Shown here one piece after another: positions 30,259-39,525 of a stretch of 40,893 bases of DNA; the first letter of the stretch is position 1; each line of letters starts with the position of its first letter. The stretch covers positions 15,896-56,788 of the forward strand of contig PKXS01000105.1 of assembly GCA_003132425.1 (NCBI GenBank), written 5' to 3'. The stretch comes from Gammaproteobacteria bacterium. GTDB taxonomy: Bacteria > Pseudomonadota > Gammaproteobacteria > Steroidobacterales > Steroidobacteraceae. The position numbers and the translations under genes were made by a program. The notes beneath the pieces were generated by a model that searched no databases, was not told where the DNA came from, and worked only from the letters and a program-made list of their open reading frames with translations.

Positions 30259-30633
30259 ATGAAGCGTGGAAATCTGATCAGTTTGGCGGCCGCTCCGCTG
30301 CTGATGTTGGCGATGTCGCTGCCCAGCTATGCCGACACCACGGCTGCGCCGCCGGCAACTTGCAAGGACGGCACCACCTCCACTGTCACCGGTCATGGCG
30401 CGTGCAGCGGTCACGGCGGCGTTCAGAAGACGGCGAAAGCAGCGGCTCCCGCGGCGGCGGCAACTGCCGCAGCGCCTGCCCCTGCGAAGTCGACAACGGC
30501 AGCTGCCGGCAACACCGATCCGACCGGTGCAACGGCTAAATGCAAAGATGGTACTTATTCGAAGTCAAAGAGCCACTCGGGGGCGTGTTCGAAGCATGGC
30601 GGCGTTGCGGACTGGATTCCGGCCGCAAAATAG
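30259..30633 (+). CDS. Small secreted DUF3761-like protein with two repeat units
   Basis: Signal peptide (MKRGNLISLAAAPLLMLAMSLPSYA); repeat 1 CKDGTTSTVTGHGACSGHGGV, repeat 2 CKDGTYSKSKSHSGACSKHGGVADW; AAGGAGA RBS. Confidence 0.75.
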   Translation: MKRGNLISLAAAPLLMLAMSLPSYADTTAAPPATCKDGTTSTVTGHGACSGHGGVQKTAKAAAPAAAATAAAPAPAKSTTAAAGNTDPTGATAKCKDGTYSKSKSHSGACSKHGGVADWIPAAK

Positions 30634-30643
30634 CGTGCAAGTG

Positions 30644-30682
30644 CGGGCGGCGGTCCCTTAGAAGACCGCCGCCCGTTTATTT
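30644..30682 (+). terminator. Rho-independent terminator
   Basis: Perfect 12-bp stem CGGGCGGCGGTC / GACCGCCGCCCG, 8-nt loop, followed by TTTATTT. Confidence 0.88.
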
Positions 30683-31294
30683 GCGCAAGATGGGCCTCAG
30701 TGTCGGCCAAACGTTGTCGAGCAGTTTGGGCTGTCCGAGTTCGTTGGGGTGAAATCCGTCGGCCTGCATGAGCCGCGGGTTCATAGCAATGTCATTCAAC
30801 ACGAAAGGTATCAGCGGTAGCTTCTTATCGCGCGCCACCTCGCTGAACGCCAAGCGAAATTGTTCCGTGAATTCCGGACCGTAATTAGGCGGTATCCGCA
30901 TGCCCAGCAGCACGACACGCGCCCCGGCTGCCGTGGAAAGTTCAACCATCCGGGCCAAGTTATCGCGCATCTGGCCGACGGGCAGCGCGCGCAGACCGTC
31001 ATTGCCGCCGAGTTCGAGGATCACGATTCGAGGACGATGCAGCTGCAGCGCTCGCGGCAAGCGCGCCAGTCCGCCGGCGGTCGTTTCGCCGCTAACGCTG
31101 GCATTGACGACCTGGTAACCGTACCCTTCAATCTTGAGCTTTGTCTGCAGCAACGCCACCCAACCTTGCGCCGCCGCGTGATCTATCCCGTAACCGGCAC
31201 TGATGCTGTCGCCGAACACGAGAATCACGGGTGTTGCGGCTCCGGCCGAGACAGACGCAGCGATGAGTATCAGTAGGACCATAAACCGTTTCAC
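30677..31294 (-). CDS. tesA: GDSL-family arylesterase / acyl-CoA thioesterase I (TesA-like)
   Basis: VILVFGDSISAGYGI, LELGGNDGLRALP, DGFHPNELGQ. Start probably GTG at 31294 (VKRFMVLLILIAASVSAGAA signal peptide); divergent from ybbA-like ATPase. Confidence 0.92.
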   Translation of the reverse strand: MKRFMVLLILIAASVSAGAATPVILVFGDSISAGYGIDHAAAQGWVALLQTKLKIEGYGYQVVNASVSGETTAGGLARLPRALQLHRPRIVILELGGNDGLRALPVGQMRDNLARMVELSTAAGARVVLLGMRIPPNYGPEFTEQFRLAFSEVARDKKLPLIPFVLNDIAMNPRLMQADGFHPNELGQPKLLDNVWPTLRPILRK

Positions 31295-31305
31295 AGCCGC
31301 TCCCG

Positions 31306-31980
31306 ATGCAAGATCAAGTTGTTCTCGAAGCCAGAAATGTATCCAAGACAGTGACAAGCCCCGAGGGGCCGCTCACCATTCTCGCCGATGTCAGCCTCAG
31401 CGTGCTAACCGGCGAGACATTGGCGATCGTCGGCGCCTCCGGCGCCGGCAAATCCACCCTGTTGGCGTTGCTCGCAGGTCTTGATTCGCCCAGCACCGGC
31501 CGGGTGCTGATCGCCGGCGTCGATTTGACCGAGCTCGACGAAGATGGCCGCGCCGCCATTCGCGGCCGGCATGTAGGATTTGTATTCCAGTCGTTTCATT
31601 TGATTCCGTCGCTGACCGCCATGGAAAATGTCATGTTGCCTCTGGAACTGGCCAATCGTAGGGATGCACAGCCGGCGGCGGCGCTGGCGCTGCGGCAAGT
31701 GGGGCTGACGCCGCGCTTGGCGCATTATCCTAAGCAGCTATCCGGCGGCGAGCAGCAGCGGGTGGCAATCGCGCGTGCCTTCGTCACGCATCCAGCGGTA
31801 CTGTTCGCGGATGAACCGACGGGCAATTTGGATACGATGACTGGACAGCGCGTCACGGACCTTTTGTTCGAACTGAATCGCAGCGCCGGCAGCACGTTGA
31901 TTTTGGTCACCCACGACCGCGCTCTCGCGCGCCGCTGCGGTCGGGTGCTGGAACTTGACGCCGGCCACACCAGGAGCTAG
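31306..31980 (+). CDS. ybbA: ABC transporter ATP-binding protein (YbbA/LolD-like)
   Basis: VGASGAGKSTLLALLAGLD, LSGGEQQRVAIARAFVTHPAVLFADEPTGNLD, LVTHDRALARR; adjacent to tesA and FtsX-like permease. Confidence 0.92.
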   Translation: MQDQVVLEARNVSKTVTSPEGPLTILADVSLSVLTGETLAIVGASGAGKSTLLALLAGLDSPSTGRVLIAGVDLTELDEDGRAAIRGRHVGFVFQSFHLIPSLTAMENVMLPLELANRRDAQPAAALALRQVGLTPRLAHYPKQLSGGEQQRVAIARAFVTHPAVLFADEPTGNLDTMTGQRVTDLLFELNRSAGSTLILVTHDRALARRCGRVLELDAGHTRS

Positions 31981-31985
31981 CCCTC

Positions 31986-34475
31986 ATGCAGGTCATGCGC
32001 TTCGCCCTGCGCAACCTTTGGCGCGACTTGAAATCCGGCGAGCTCTCGGTCCTGCTGCTCGCCCTGACGGTCGCCGTTCTCTCGTTGACGGCCGTCGGGT
32101 TCTTTACCAGCCGAATTGCCCAGGGGGTGCGCGCACAGGCAACCGAAGTGCTGGCGGCCGATCTACGCCTGGAATCCGCCAATCCCATTCCGCAGCGTTA
32201 TTTTTTGCAGGCCCGGGCCAGGGGGCTTAAGAGCGCGCAAGAACTGACATTTCCAACGGCGATATTCAACGGCGATGCGAGCCAGTTGGCGGCAGTCCAT
32301 GCGGTGACCTCCACTTACCCGTTGCGCGGTCGCGTGCGGATTGCAGACGCGCCCTTCGGCGCATCGCGCATCACCGACCGGGTCCCGGGCCCCGGCGAAG
32401 CGTGGATCGACGCGCGCATCATTGCGCAGTTAAAAATACCGCTGGGAACATCGCTGCGAATCGGCGCTCAGCGGTTCCGGGTGACGGAGGTCCTCGACTA
32501 CCGCCCCGACCAGGGAACCGGCTTCGTGAACCTTGCGCCCGCCGTCATGCTCAACATTGCGGATGTGGCCGCGACCCAGCTCATTCAGCCCGGAAGCCGG
32601 GTGACGTACGCGGCGCTGTTTGCCGGCGCCGCGCCGGCGATAGCCGAGTTTCGCGACTACGTGACTGCGACCAAGGCGCCGGGCGAGCGTCTTCGCGAGG
32701 TCGAAGAGTCCAGCCGCCAGCTCAATTCTGCTATCGATCGTGCGAGCCGATTTCTGAATCTCGCAAGCCTCGCCGCTGTGTTGCTTGCCGCGGTGGCCGT
32801 GGTCATGGGTGCTCGCCGCTACGCGGCGCGCCATATCGACAGCGTCGCTCTGATGAAATGCATGGGTGCCGCTCAAAACTTCGTACTCGCGATATCCGTC
32901 ATTGAATTGTCCCTGTTGGCGGTTGCGGCCGTCGCCGCCGGCGCACTCCTTGGATATGTGGCCCAATCGGGGATCGCTTGGTTGCTGCGCGATCTCATTC
33001 GCAGTGAACTTCCCGCCGCCTCACTGGCGCCTCTGCCTATCGCGCTCCTCACCGTACTGGCAATGCTCATCGGCTTCGCGCTGCCGCCGCTGCTGCAGCT
33101 GAAAAGCACCCCGCCGGCGCGCGTGCTGCGTAAGACGGTCGCCGCGCCGCCGCTGCGCTACGGATTGAGCTACGTGCTCGCGCTGGCAGCGCTGGCCGCG
33201 ATTCTATGGGGCCTGGTGCGCGATACGGAGCTAGTGGCGAGCGTGTTCGCCGGAGTGTTGGGCGTGGGTCTATTGCTGACTCTGGCGGGCTACGGTCTGG
33301 TGCGATTGACCGGCCGTCTGCGGGGCGGAGTCGGAATCGCGTGGCGCTACGGGCTCGCCAATGTCTCTCGGCGCGGGGGCGGCAGCGTGGTGCAAATTGT
33401 CGCCTTCGGCTTAGGACTGATGGTGCTCCTGTTGCTTGCGGTCGTGCGCAACGATCTGCTCGCCGATTGGCGCCGCAGCCTTCCCGGCGACGTGCCGAAC
33501 AATTTCCTGATCAACATTCGCCCCGACGAGCGGCAGTCTTTGCAGGATTTCTTGCGGACGCGAGGCTTCGGGCGGCCGCAAATGTATCCCATGGTGCGCG
33601 CGCGCATCACCGCGATCAATTCAAAGCCCAGTGATTCGCTCAAGCTGTCCGGCGATACCGGCCGCATGTACATCGAGCGCGAACAGAACCTGACTTGGGC
33701 TGCAAATCTCATGGAAGACAACCAATTGGTCGCAGGCCGTTGGTGGGGACCGGCTGATGTCGGCAAGCACTTGGTATCGATTTCGTCCGAGTATCAAGAG
33801 GCTCTGCACTTGAAACTCGGCGACAAGCTTAGCTTCGATATTGCAGGTGAACCTCTCACGGTGGAGGTAGCCAGCATTCGTAAAGTGCGTTGGGACAGCT
33901 TCCGGCCGAATTTCTTTCTGGTGTTTCCGCCCGGCGTCCTGGACGGCGCCGCCAGCACCTACATGACCAGCGTGTATCTGACGCCGGCACAGCGGCCGGC
34001 GTTGGTCGATCTGGTGCGGCAATTCCCGACGGTCTCCGTGTTCGATGTCGACGCCATTCTCAAGCAGATTCGCCAGATCATGGACCGTGCGTCCCTGGCC
34101 GTTCAGTACGTGTTCTTATTCACCTTGGCGGCGGGCATCGTCGTGCTGCTCGCGGCCGTGCAATCGACTCGGGACGAGCGCCGTTATGAAAGCGCGATAT
34201 TGCGAACCCTGGGTGCCAGCCGCAGCACGGTGCTGCAGGGCGTCGCCGCGGAATTCTCCGCGCTGGGACTTCTCTCCGGTACATTGGCGGCCTTCGGCGC
34301 ATCCGGTGTCGGCTGGATCTTGGCGCATCGATTGTTTTCCCTGCAATACACGCTCGACCCCTGGCTGTGGATCGTCGGCTTGGCGAGCGGTGCGATTCTC
34401 GTCGGAGTCAGCGGCACGCTCGCCACGCGTCGCGTCGTCAATACTCCGCCCATCGTCACATTGCGCGACGACTAA
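31986..34475 (+). CDS. ybbP: FtsX-family ABC permease (YbbP-like)
   Basis: 829 aa; multiple TM blocks and two FtsX-like regions (LLAAVAVVMGARRYAARHIDSVALMKCMGA; LAAVQSTRDERRYESAILRTLGASRSTVLQGVAAEFSALGLLSG). Confidence 0.92.
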   Translation: MQVMRFALRNLWRDLKSGELSVLLLALTVAVLSLTAVGFFTSRIAQGVRAQATEVLAADLRLESANPIPQRYFLQARARGLKSAQELTFPTAIFNGDASQLAAVHAVTSTYPLRGRVRIADAPFGASRITDRVPGPGEAWIDARIIAQLKIPLGTSLRIGAQRFRVTEVLDYRPDQGTGFVNLAPAVMLNIADVAATQLIQPGSRVTYAALFAGAAPAIAEFRDYVTATKAPGERLREVEESSRQLNSAIDRASRFLNLASLAAVLLAAVAVVMGARRYAARHIDSVALMKCMGAAQNFVLAISVIELSLLAVAAVAAGALLGYVAQSGIAWLLRDLIRSELPAASLAPLPIALLTVLAMLIGFALPPLLQLKSTPPARVLRKTVAAPPLRYGLSYVLALAALAAILWGLVRDTELVASVFAGVLGVGLLLTLAGYGLVRLTGRLRGGVGIAWRYGLANVSRRGGGSVVQIVAFGLGLMVLLLLAVVRNDLLADWRRSLPGDVPNNFLINIRPDERQSLQDFLRTRGFGRPQMYPMVRARITAINSKPSDSLKLSGDTGRMYIEREQNLTWAANLMEDNQLVAGRWWGPADVGKHLVSISSEYQEALHLKLGDKLSFDIAGEPLTVEVASIRKVRWDSFRPNFFLVFPPGVLDGAASTYMTSVYLTPAQRPALVDLVRQFPTVSVFDVDAILKQIRQIMDRASLAVQYVFLFTLAAGIVVLLAAVQSTRDERRYESAILRTLGASRSTVLQGVAAEFSALGLLSGTLAAFGASGVGWILAHRLFSLQYTLDPWLWIVGLASGAILVGVSGTLATRRVVNTPPIVTLRDD

Positions 34476-35230
34476 CGCACGTCGAGAATCAGCCATCCTT
34501 CGGGGATCGGCTCGCCGCGAGGCGGCAGAGCTTCGATCCGAGCGGTGTAGATCCCTGCCGAGAGACCGGTGGTATTGAAGGTCAGTTGCAATTCGCCGTT
34601 CGAGTCTTTCAGCAAATTCTCGAGAATGAGCGCTCTTCCCTGATCTCTCTTGTCGACGATCATGCGAAATTGCATCAATTTCGTATAGCTCATATCGATA
34701 TGCAAATCCACGAGCTCCGGCGCGCTGCGAGTGACGACGATCCGAGCACGGTCCATGCCGGGAGCGCGGTCGGGAGACACGCGCAGATTGTTTTGCGTTG
34801 CCGGCTGCACCAGGGTGCCTTGCTGCATCAGCGTCCGGGTGTCCTCGAGCTCGCCGCGCAATAGCATGTATTTTCCAACAACGGTCCAGAAAGCCATTAG
34901 GCTCAGTACCGCGACGACACCCAAGCCGATCGAGAAATAAGTGGTCTTCCACCACGGCGGCGGCGGCTCGGTTAAATCCTGCGGCTGGCCGCTCGCGTCC
35001 AGCAGCTTTAGCGTCGCGTGCGCGCGCTCGGATAATTTCAACTCGTCCAAGTATTCGGGATGAGCGCGGCACCAGTTCTCAAGATCGCGAGCGCCCTTGT
35101 AGGGCAGCTTATTTTCCAGATAGCGTTCAATAAGCTGGTGATCTTCGATGAACTTGCGATCGAAGCGCGCCGCAGCAGGCTGCGCATTCCCTGCTGAGGC
35201 GGTGCGAACGTTCACGGCCGGGCATTCCAT
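34472..35230 (-). CDS. Single-TM protein of unknown function, possibly anti-sigma-like topology
   Basis: 252 aa; N-terminal soluble domain (IERYLENKLPYKGARDLENWCRAHPEYLDELKL), TM TTYFSIGLGVVAVLSLMAFWTVVG, extracytoplasmic beta-rich domain. Convergent stops overlap with ybbP. Confidence 0.7.
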   Translation of the reverse strand: MECPAVNVRTASAGNAQPAAARFDRKFIEDHQLIERYLENKLPYKGARDLENWCRAHPEYLDELKLSERAHATLKLLDASGQPQDLTEPPPPWWKTTYFSIGLGVVAVLSLMAFWTVVGKYMLLRGELEDTRTLMQQGTLVQPATQNNLRVSPDRAPGMDRARIVVTRSAPELVDLHIDMSYTKLMQFRMIVDKRDQGRALILENLLKDSNGELQLTFNTTGLSAGIYTARIEALPPRGEPIPEGWLILDVR

Positions 35231-35365
35231 TAGGCCCCAATAGTGCCGAATTTCACGGCCGCAATATGTGAAATGATCGGCAGAAGCAACAACTAACCGC
35301 CCTCATTGTTGAACGCCGTCACAAGAGCGCGGCGCTTGGCGCCGTTCTGCGCGCCGCGTGGGGAT

Positions 35366-36643
35366 TTACGGACGTCCGCTGTCCAAATCCGCCAGCGCCG
35401 CTTCACGCTGCGCCGAATTGAGGCGCCGCCAATCGATCTTCCTGCGGCCGTCCCTGCGCAGCTGTGCGTCGTCGACGCTGCGCAAGGGATCGCGCCGTCG
35501 GCTCCAGCGCCGCGGCAATGCCCCGGTGCGCCCATGCCGAACAAGATCGATTGCGGCTTGAATCACTTGCGCGTTGTTCGCGAGGTTGCCGTGCAACTCT
35601 TCGACAAAGTAAGTCTTGAGTTTGGGCAGTAATGCCGAGGCAAGCGGTACCGTGCCATCCCCGTTCATGTCCAAGGCGTACTCAAATCCGGCGGCCGTGC
35701 GGCGCACGCCGACCACCGTCTCCTGGTTGACGCCGACGATTTGGAACATGCGGGAATCCGGCCGGGCGAGCCCGGCTCGCGCCGCCGCTGCCTGCCCGAG
35801 TAGCCGCGCATTGGGCGCTGGGCCATCCGCGGGCCAGCAGCCGGGATCGAAAAGGTTGATTCGGCTCAGGCGCCGGGCGGTCGGCAGCAACTGATAGAGA
35901 CCGGGAAAAGTGCCGAAGACCTTTTCGGCGAGGTACTCGGGCGAGTGCTTGCGATCCAGCGTCGCGAGCTTTCGCACAAATGGGTACGTGCCGCGCAGGG
36001 CCTGTATGGGCGCGAAGGATCCATCGTTGGGCGTTCCCAGCAAAATGAGCCTGCGTACATAGCGCTTCGCCAATTTGCCGGCGGCCATTCGCGCAATCAG
36101 ACCGCCCATGCTGTGCGCAATCAACGTGACCGGTTTGGCATCGGCGGCAATGTGAGCCGCGAGAGCCGTCCCCAGCTCATCGAGCCCTAGGCGCCAATCG
36201 TAGGGAAAGAATGCGGCGTCACAACCGTCCAACTGCAGTTTCAGTTTCAGCTTCGCATAAGAGAACAGCAGCACGCCGCTGGACCGCAGCGCCTTGCCGG
36301 CGGGAAGCGTGAGGTTCGTCAAGCGGCCCGCCGCGATTTCCAGCGGATCAATCCACAGCACCCCGGACCGCGCGCCTCGATCGGCGTGGCCCAGCCGTGA
36401 ACCCATGATCCCGGGCAGGATCAGGACGCGCGGGCCGCGGCGCATTTTGGCTCTCTTGGCGGCTGCGGCCAGCACGGTGAGTTCTGCGTAGGCCTGAGCG
36501 CCGAAGTACTCGCGCAGGCTGTCCACGTGCGTGGACCCGGCCAGCGCGTCGAACACCGCGATGTCATCCGCCCTAAACGCCCAATCCGCATGGGTGAGGC
36601 GACGTGCAAGGGAATGCCGTGGGGCCGGCCGGCGCTTCGCCAT
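35366..36643 (-). CDS. LCAT-like alpha/beta hydrolase (lipase/acyltransferase)
   Basis: 425 aa; RVLILPGIMGSRLG, FFPYDWRLGLDELG, VTLIAHSMGGLIARMAAGKLAKRYVRRLILLGTPNDGS; late DGTVPLASA. Confidence 0.85.
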   Translation of the reverse strand: MAKRRPAPRHSLARRLTHADWAFRADDIAVFDALAGSTHVDSLREYFGAQAYAELTVLAAAAKRAKMRRGPRVLILPGIMGSRLGHADRGARSGVLWIDPLEIAAGRLTNLTLPAGKALRSSGVLLFSYAKLKLKLQLDGCDAAFFPYDWRLGLDELGTALAAHIAADAKPVTLIAHSMGGLIARMAAGKLAKRYVRRLILLGTPNDGSFAPIQALRGTYPFVRKLATLDRKHSPEYLAEKVFGTFPGLYQLLPTARRLSRINLFDPGCWPADGPAPNARLLGQAAAARAGLARPDSRMFQIVGVNQETVVGVRRTAAGFEYALDMNGDGTVPLASALLPKLKTYFVEELHGNLANNAQVIQAAIDLVRHGRTGALPRRWSRRRDPLRSVDDAQLRRDGRRKIDWRRLNSAQREAALADLDSGRP

Positions 36644-36661
36644 GGCGGGGTCCGCGAAGAC

Positions 36662-37558
36662 TCAGCTATTGCCGGTCATGACGCGAGCCACGACGTCGCA
36701 CACCGCCGAGATCACGGCGGTCCGCGTGCTGGATTTGCGCCAAACCGCACCTACCGTGCGCGATGGGACGGGTTTGGCGAATTGCCGTATCGTGAGGCCC
36801 CGCTGTGATCCGAACGGCGACTCCACGGCTAATTCCGGAAGCAGAGTGATGCCGAGACCAGCCACCACCATCTGCCGCAGTGTCTCGAGGCTCGTCGCTC
36901 GAAAGTCCTCCGGCTCGCGAATGTCGACACGGCTGCACACTTCCAGCGCCTGGTCGCGCAGGCAATGACCATCCTCCAGAAGCAGCAAGGTGTGCCCCTT
37001 CAAATCCTGCGCTCTGATCGTCGATTTCTTGGCCAACGGGTGGCCGTTGGGCAGCGCCACCGTGAAAGACTCCTTATATAGCTCACGCACATCCAAGCCG
37101 TCCGGCGCCGTCGGCAGCGCCATGATGCCGAGATCGATTTCGCCGTCGCGCAGCCGCTTGAGCAGGGGCTCGGTTTGATGCTCGTAGAGCATGAGGCCGA
37201 GGTGCGGCAACGCTTTGCGGATCTTTCGCGTGACACGCGGCAGCAAGTACGGGCCGATGGTAGGGATCAAGGCCATCTTGAGCTTGCCGGTGAAAGGATC
37301 GGTGTTGTTGCGGGCCAGGGCGATGATCTCCTCGCCTTCTCCGAGCATGCGGCGCGCTCGCACTACTACCTGTTTGCCCACCTCGGTGAGCTGCACGTTG
37401 TTCGGCTGGCGCTCCACCAGCTTCACTCCCAAGTACTCTTCTAGTTTCTTCAGTTGCGCCGACAGCGTCGGTTGGCTCACGAAGGTCCGCTCGGCCGCCC
37501 TGCCGAAATGCCCCGTGTCGGCCAGCGCGACCAAATACTTGAGATCCTTGAGATTCAT
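36662..37558 (-). CDS. oxyR: LysR-type hydrogen peroxide sensor OxyR
   Basis: MNLKDLKYLVALADTGHFGRAAERTFVSQPTLSAQLKKLEEYLGVKLVER; LLLEDGHCLRDQALEVC contains the redox Cys pair context; divergent from ahpC. Confidence 0.95.
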   Translation of the reverse strand: MNLKDLKYLVALADTGHFGRAAERTFVSQPTLSAQLKKLEEYLGVKLVERQPNNVQLTEVGKQVVVRARRMLGEGEEIIALARNNTDPFTGKLKMALIPTIGPYLLPRVTRKIRKALPHLGLMLYEHQTEPLLKRLRDGEIDLGIMALPTAPDGLDVRELYKESFTVALPNGHPLAKKSTIRAQDLKGHTLLLLEDGHCLRDQALEVCSRVDIREPEDFRATSLETLRQMVVAGLGITLLPELAVESPFGSQRGLTIRQFAKPVPSRTVGAVWRKSSTRTAVISAVCDVVARVMTGNS

Positions 37559-37586
37559 CTTTGTGCATCGCCGGGGGTACTTATCA

Positions 37587-37623
37587 ATAGATATAACCTA
37601 TCTATTCGATAGTATCAATTCAT
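37587..37623. promoter_or_regulatory. Candidate OxyR operator in the oxyR-ahpC intergenic region
   Basis: ATAG-N7-CTAT-N7-ATAG-N7-TCAT at 37587-37623; three of four tetrads match ATAGN7CTATN7ATAGN7CTAT exactly with exact N7 spacing. Confidence 0.85.
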
Positions 37624-37689
37624 TTCAGTAATTGGCCGCCGCCTGTCATTCTGTGCTCTGAAATCAATGACTGCTCGAGGAATAGCTCC

Positions 37690-38253
37690 ATGTCGCTTAT
37701 CAACACTGAAATAAAACCGTTCAAGGCTACTGCCTATCACAATGGCGAGTTCGTGCCGCTGACGAACGAGGACTTCAAGGGAAAATGGTCGGTCGTGGTG
37801 TTCTACCCCGCTGATTTCACCTTCGTTTGCCCGACGGAACTCGGAGATCTTGCCGACAACTATGCGGCGTTCCAGAAGCTGGGGGTGGAAATCTACGCCG
37901 TGTCGACCGATACGCATTTTGCGCACAAGGCTTGGCACGACACCTCCGATACGATCAGGAAGGTGCAATACCCGCTTGTCGGCGATCCGACCTCGGTATT
38001 GGCGCGCAATTTCCAAGTGTTGATCGAGGAAGAAGGGCTGGCTCTGCGCGGCACCTTTGTCATCGACCCGGCCGGCAAGATCAAGATCATCGAGGTACAC
38101 GACAATGGAATCGGCCGCGATGCGAAGGAGCTGCTGCGCAAGGTGCAAGCCGCGCAATATGTCGCGGCGAATCCCGGTGAGGCGTGCCCGGCGAAGTGGA
38201 CTCCCGGGGCGCAGACGCTGACGCCGTCTGTTGATTTGGTCGGCAGGATTTGA
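37690..38253 (+). CDS. ahpC: Alkyl hydroperoxide reductase subunit C (peroxiredoxin)
   Basis: [58 protein letters not shown]...[25 protein letters not shown]. Confidence 0.97.
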   Translation: MSLINTEIKPFKATAYHNGEFVPLTNEDFKGKWSVVVFYPADFTFVCPTELGDLADNYAAFQKLGVEIYAVSTDTHFAHKAWHDTSDTIRKVQYPLVGDPTSVLARNFQVLIEEEGLALRGTFVIDPAGKIKIIEVHDNGIGRDAKELLRKVQAAQYVAANPGEACPAKWTPGAQTLTPSVDLVGRI

Positions 38254-38362
38254 AGTCGCTCGACCCGCGCCTACAGTCGCGGTTGCAGGGATATCTTGCG
38301 CCGCCGCCCAATCGGCGCCGCCCCGAGTACAATGGCGGTGCGGTAAGCTTAAGAGGGCGTCG

Positions 38363-38836
38363 ATGTCGTCAGTTGCACCACCCACCAGATTTTCATCCGG
38401 CGTGGTTGTGGTCAGCCTCGTCGAGCGCAAGCTGAAGTTTCTTTTGTTGCGCGCCTATCGGAATTGGGATTTTCCGAAAGGTCTCGTGGAAGCGGGCGAA
38501 GAGCCGATCGATGCCGCCGTGCGCGAGGTACGCGAAGAGACGGCGCTGGACGACATATCCTTCGACTGGGGAACGGTGTACTTCGACACCGGGCCCTACA
38601 ACAAGGGCAAAATTTCGCGCTACTACATCGCGCGCAGCAAGGAAGTGAAGGTGAGCCTCCCTATAAACCCGGAATTGGGCGTGCCGGAACACCAAGAAGC
38701 CCGCTGGGTCGACGTCGACAGGGCTCTTGCCATGGTCTCGCCCCGCCTGCTGCCCGTGGTGCGATGGGCCTATGGCGTCGTCAATCACGGTCCGATGCTG
38801 GCGCAGACGGGCAGCCCGCGCGCAAATCTCAGTTGA
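38363..38836 (+). CDS. Nudix hydrolase (bis(5'-nucleosyl)-tetraphosphatase-like)
   Basis: Nudix box GLVEAGEEPIDAAVREVREETALDD; start set to ATG 38363 with an upstream purine-rich RBS. Confidence 0.9.
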   Translation: MSSVAPPTRFSSGVVVVSLVERKLKFLLLRAYRNWDFPKGLVEAGEEPIDAAVREVREETALDDISFDWGTVYFDTGPYNKGKISRYYIARSKEVKVSLPINPELGVPEHQEARWVDVDRALAMVSPRLLPVVRWAYGVVNHGPMLAQTGSPRANLS

Positions 38837-39477
38837 TGCAAAGGCTGCCCCGGGCGATTTCGATCACCTCGCCGCCGACGAAGACTTTTCGCTGTTCACT
38901 CACCTCGAGATACAGCGCTGAGGGCCGGCCGACTGCCTCGCCCTGAGCAATCTGCAGATTCACGGGCAGCGGCCGCTGCATGGCGAGACACCATCCACCG
39001 AAATTAGCTGTTGCGGAACCCGTCGCCGGGTCTTCGAGGTACGCGGCGACGCGCGGCGCAGCGCATCCTCCGAGGTGAGCGGCACGATCAACTGTTCCTT
39101 GCCGGCCTTGACCCACAGGGATCTGTCGCCAATATCGCTCTGCTCACGGCCAAGCGCGTGGCCCAAACGCGCACGCGGGACTTGCAGCTCGCGCCACGTG
39201 GCCGGCGGCGCCGTCAATGTCCAGCGGTCGCCCTGCGCGCTCACCTCAATCAGTCCAGCCTACATTTCCAATAGCAGCGTGTCGCCGCCCAGATTCAAAG
39301 CGCGGCACACATGCGCCGTACCCAGTGTCGGGTGGCCGGCGAACGGCATTTCACAACTTGGCGTAAAAATCCGCACCTTCGCGGCGCCGCGTTCTCGAAT
39401 ACACACAGTGCGTTGCCGGTGAGCGGCCCTCGGCCGTCGGTGAAGACGTTGACGATGCGAAACGCGTGGGTCCCCAT
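38829..39477 (-). pseudogene. Degraded PhzF-family isomerase/epimerase
   Basis: Family pieces in three reading segments: MGTHAFRIVNVFTDGRGPLTGNALCVFENA (start 39477), then AKVRIFTPSCEMPFAGHPTLGTAHVCRALNLGGDTLLLEM-stop(TAG, 39260-39262)-AGLIEVSAQGDRWTLTAPPATW..., then in another frame VAAYLEDPATGSATANFGGWCLAMQ. Confidence 0.88.
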
Positions 39478-39525
39478 GGTCGACCCAGTATTTGGGCGAC
39501 CCACGCCTGCCGCCGCCCTCCCCCT

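Noticed and set aside
34116-35072. 318-aa minus-strand ORF
   Set aside because: Overlaps ybbP and the single-TM protein in another frame; Arg-rich out-of-frame translation.
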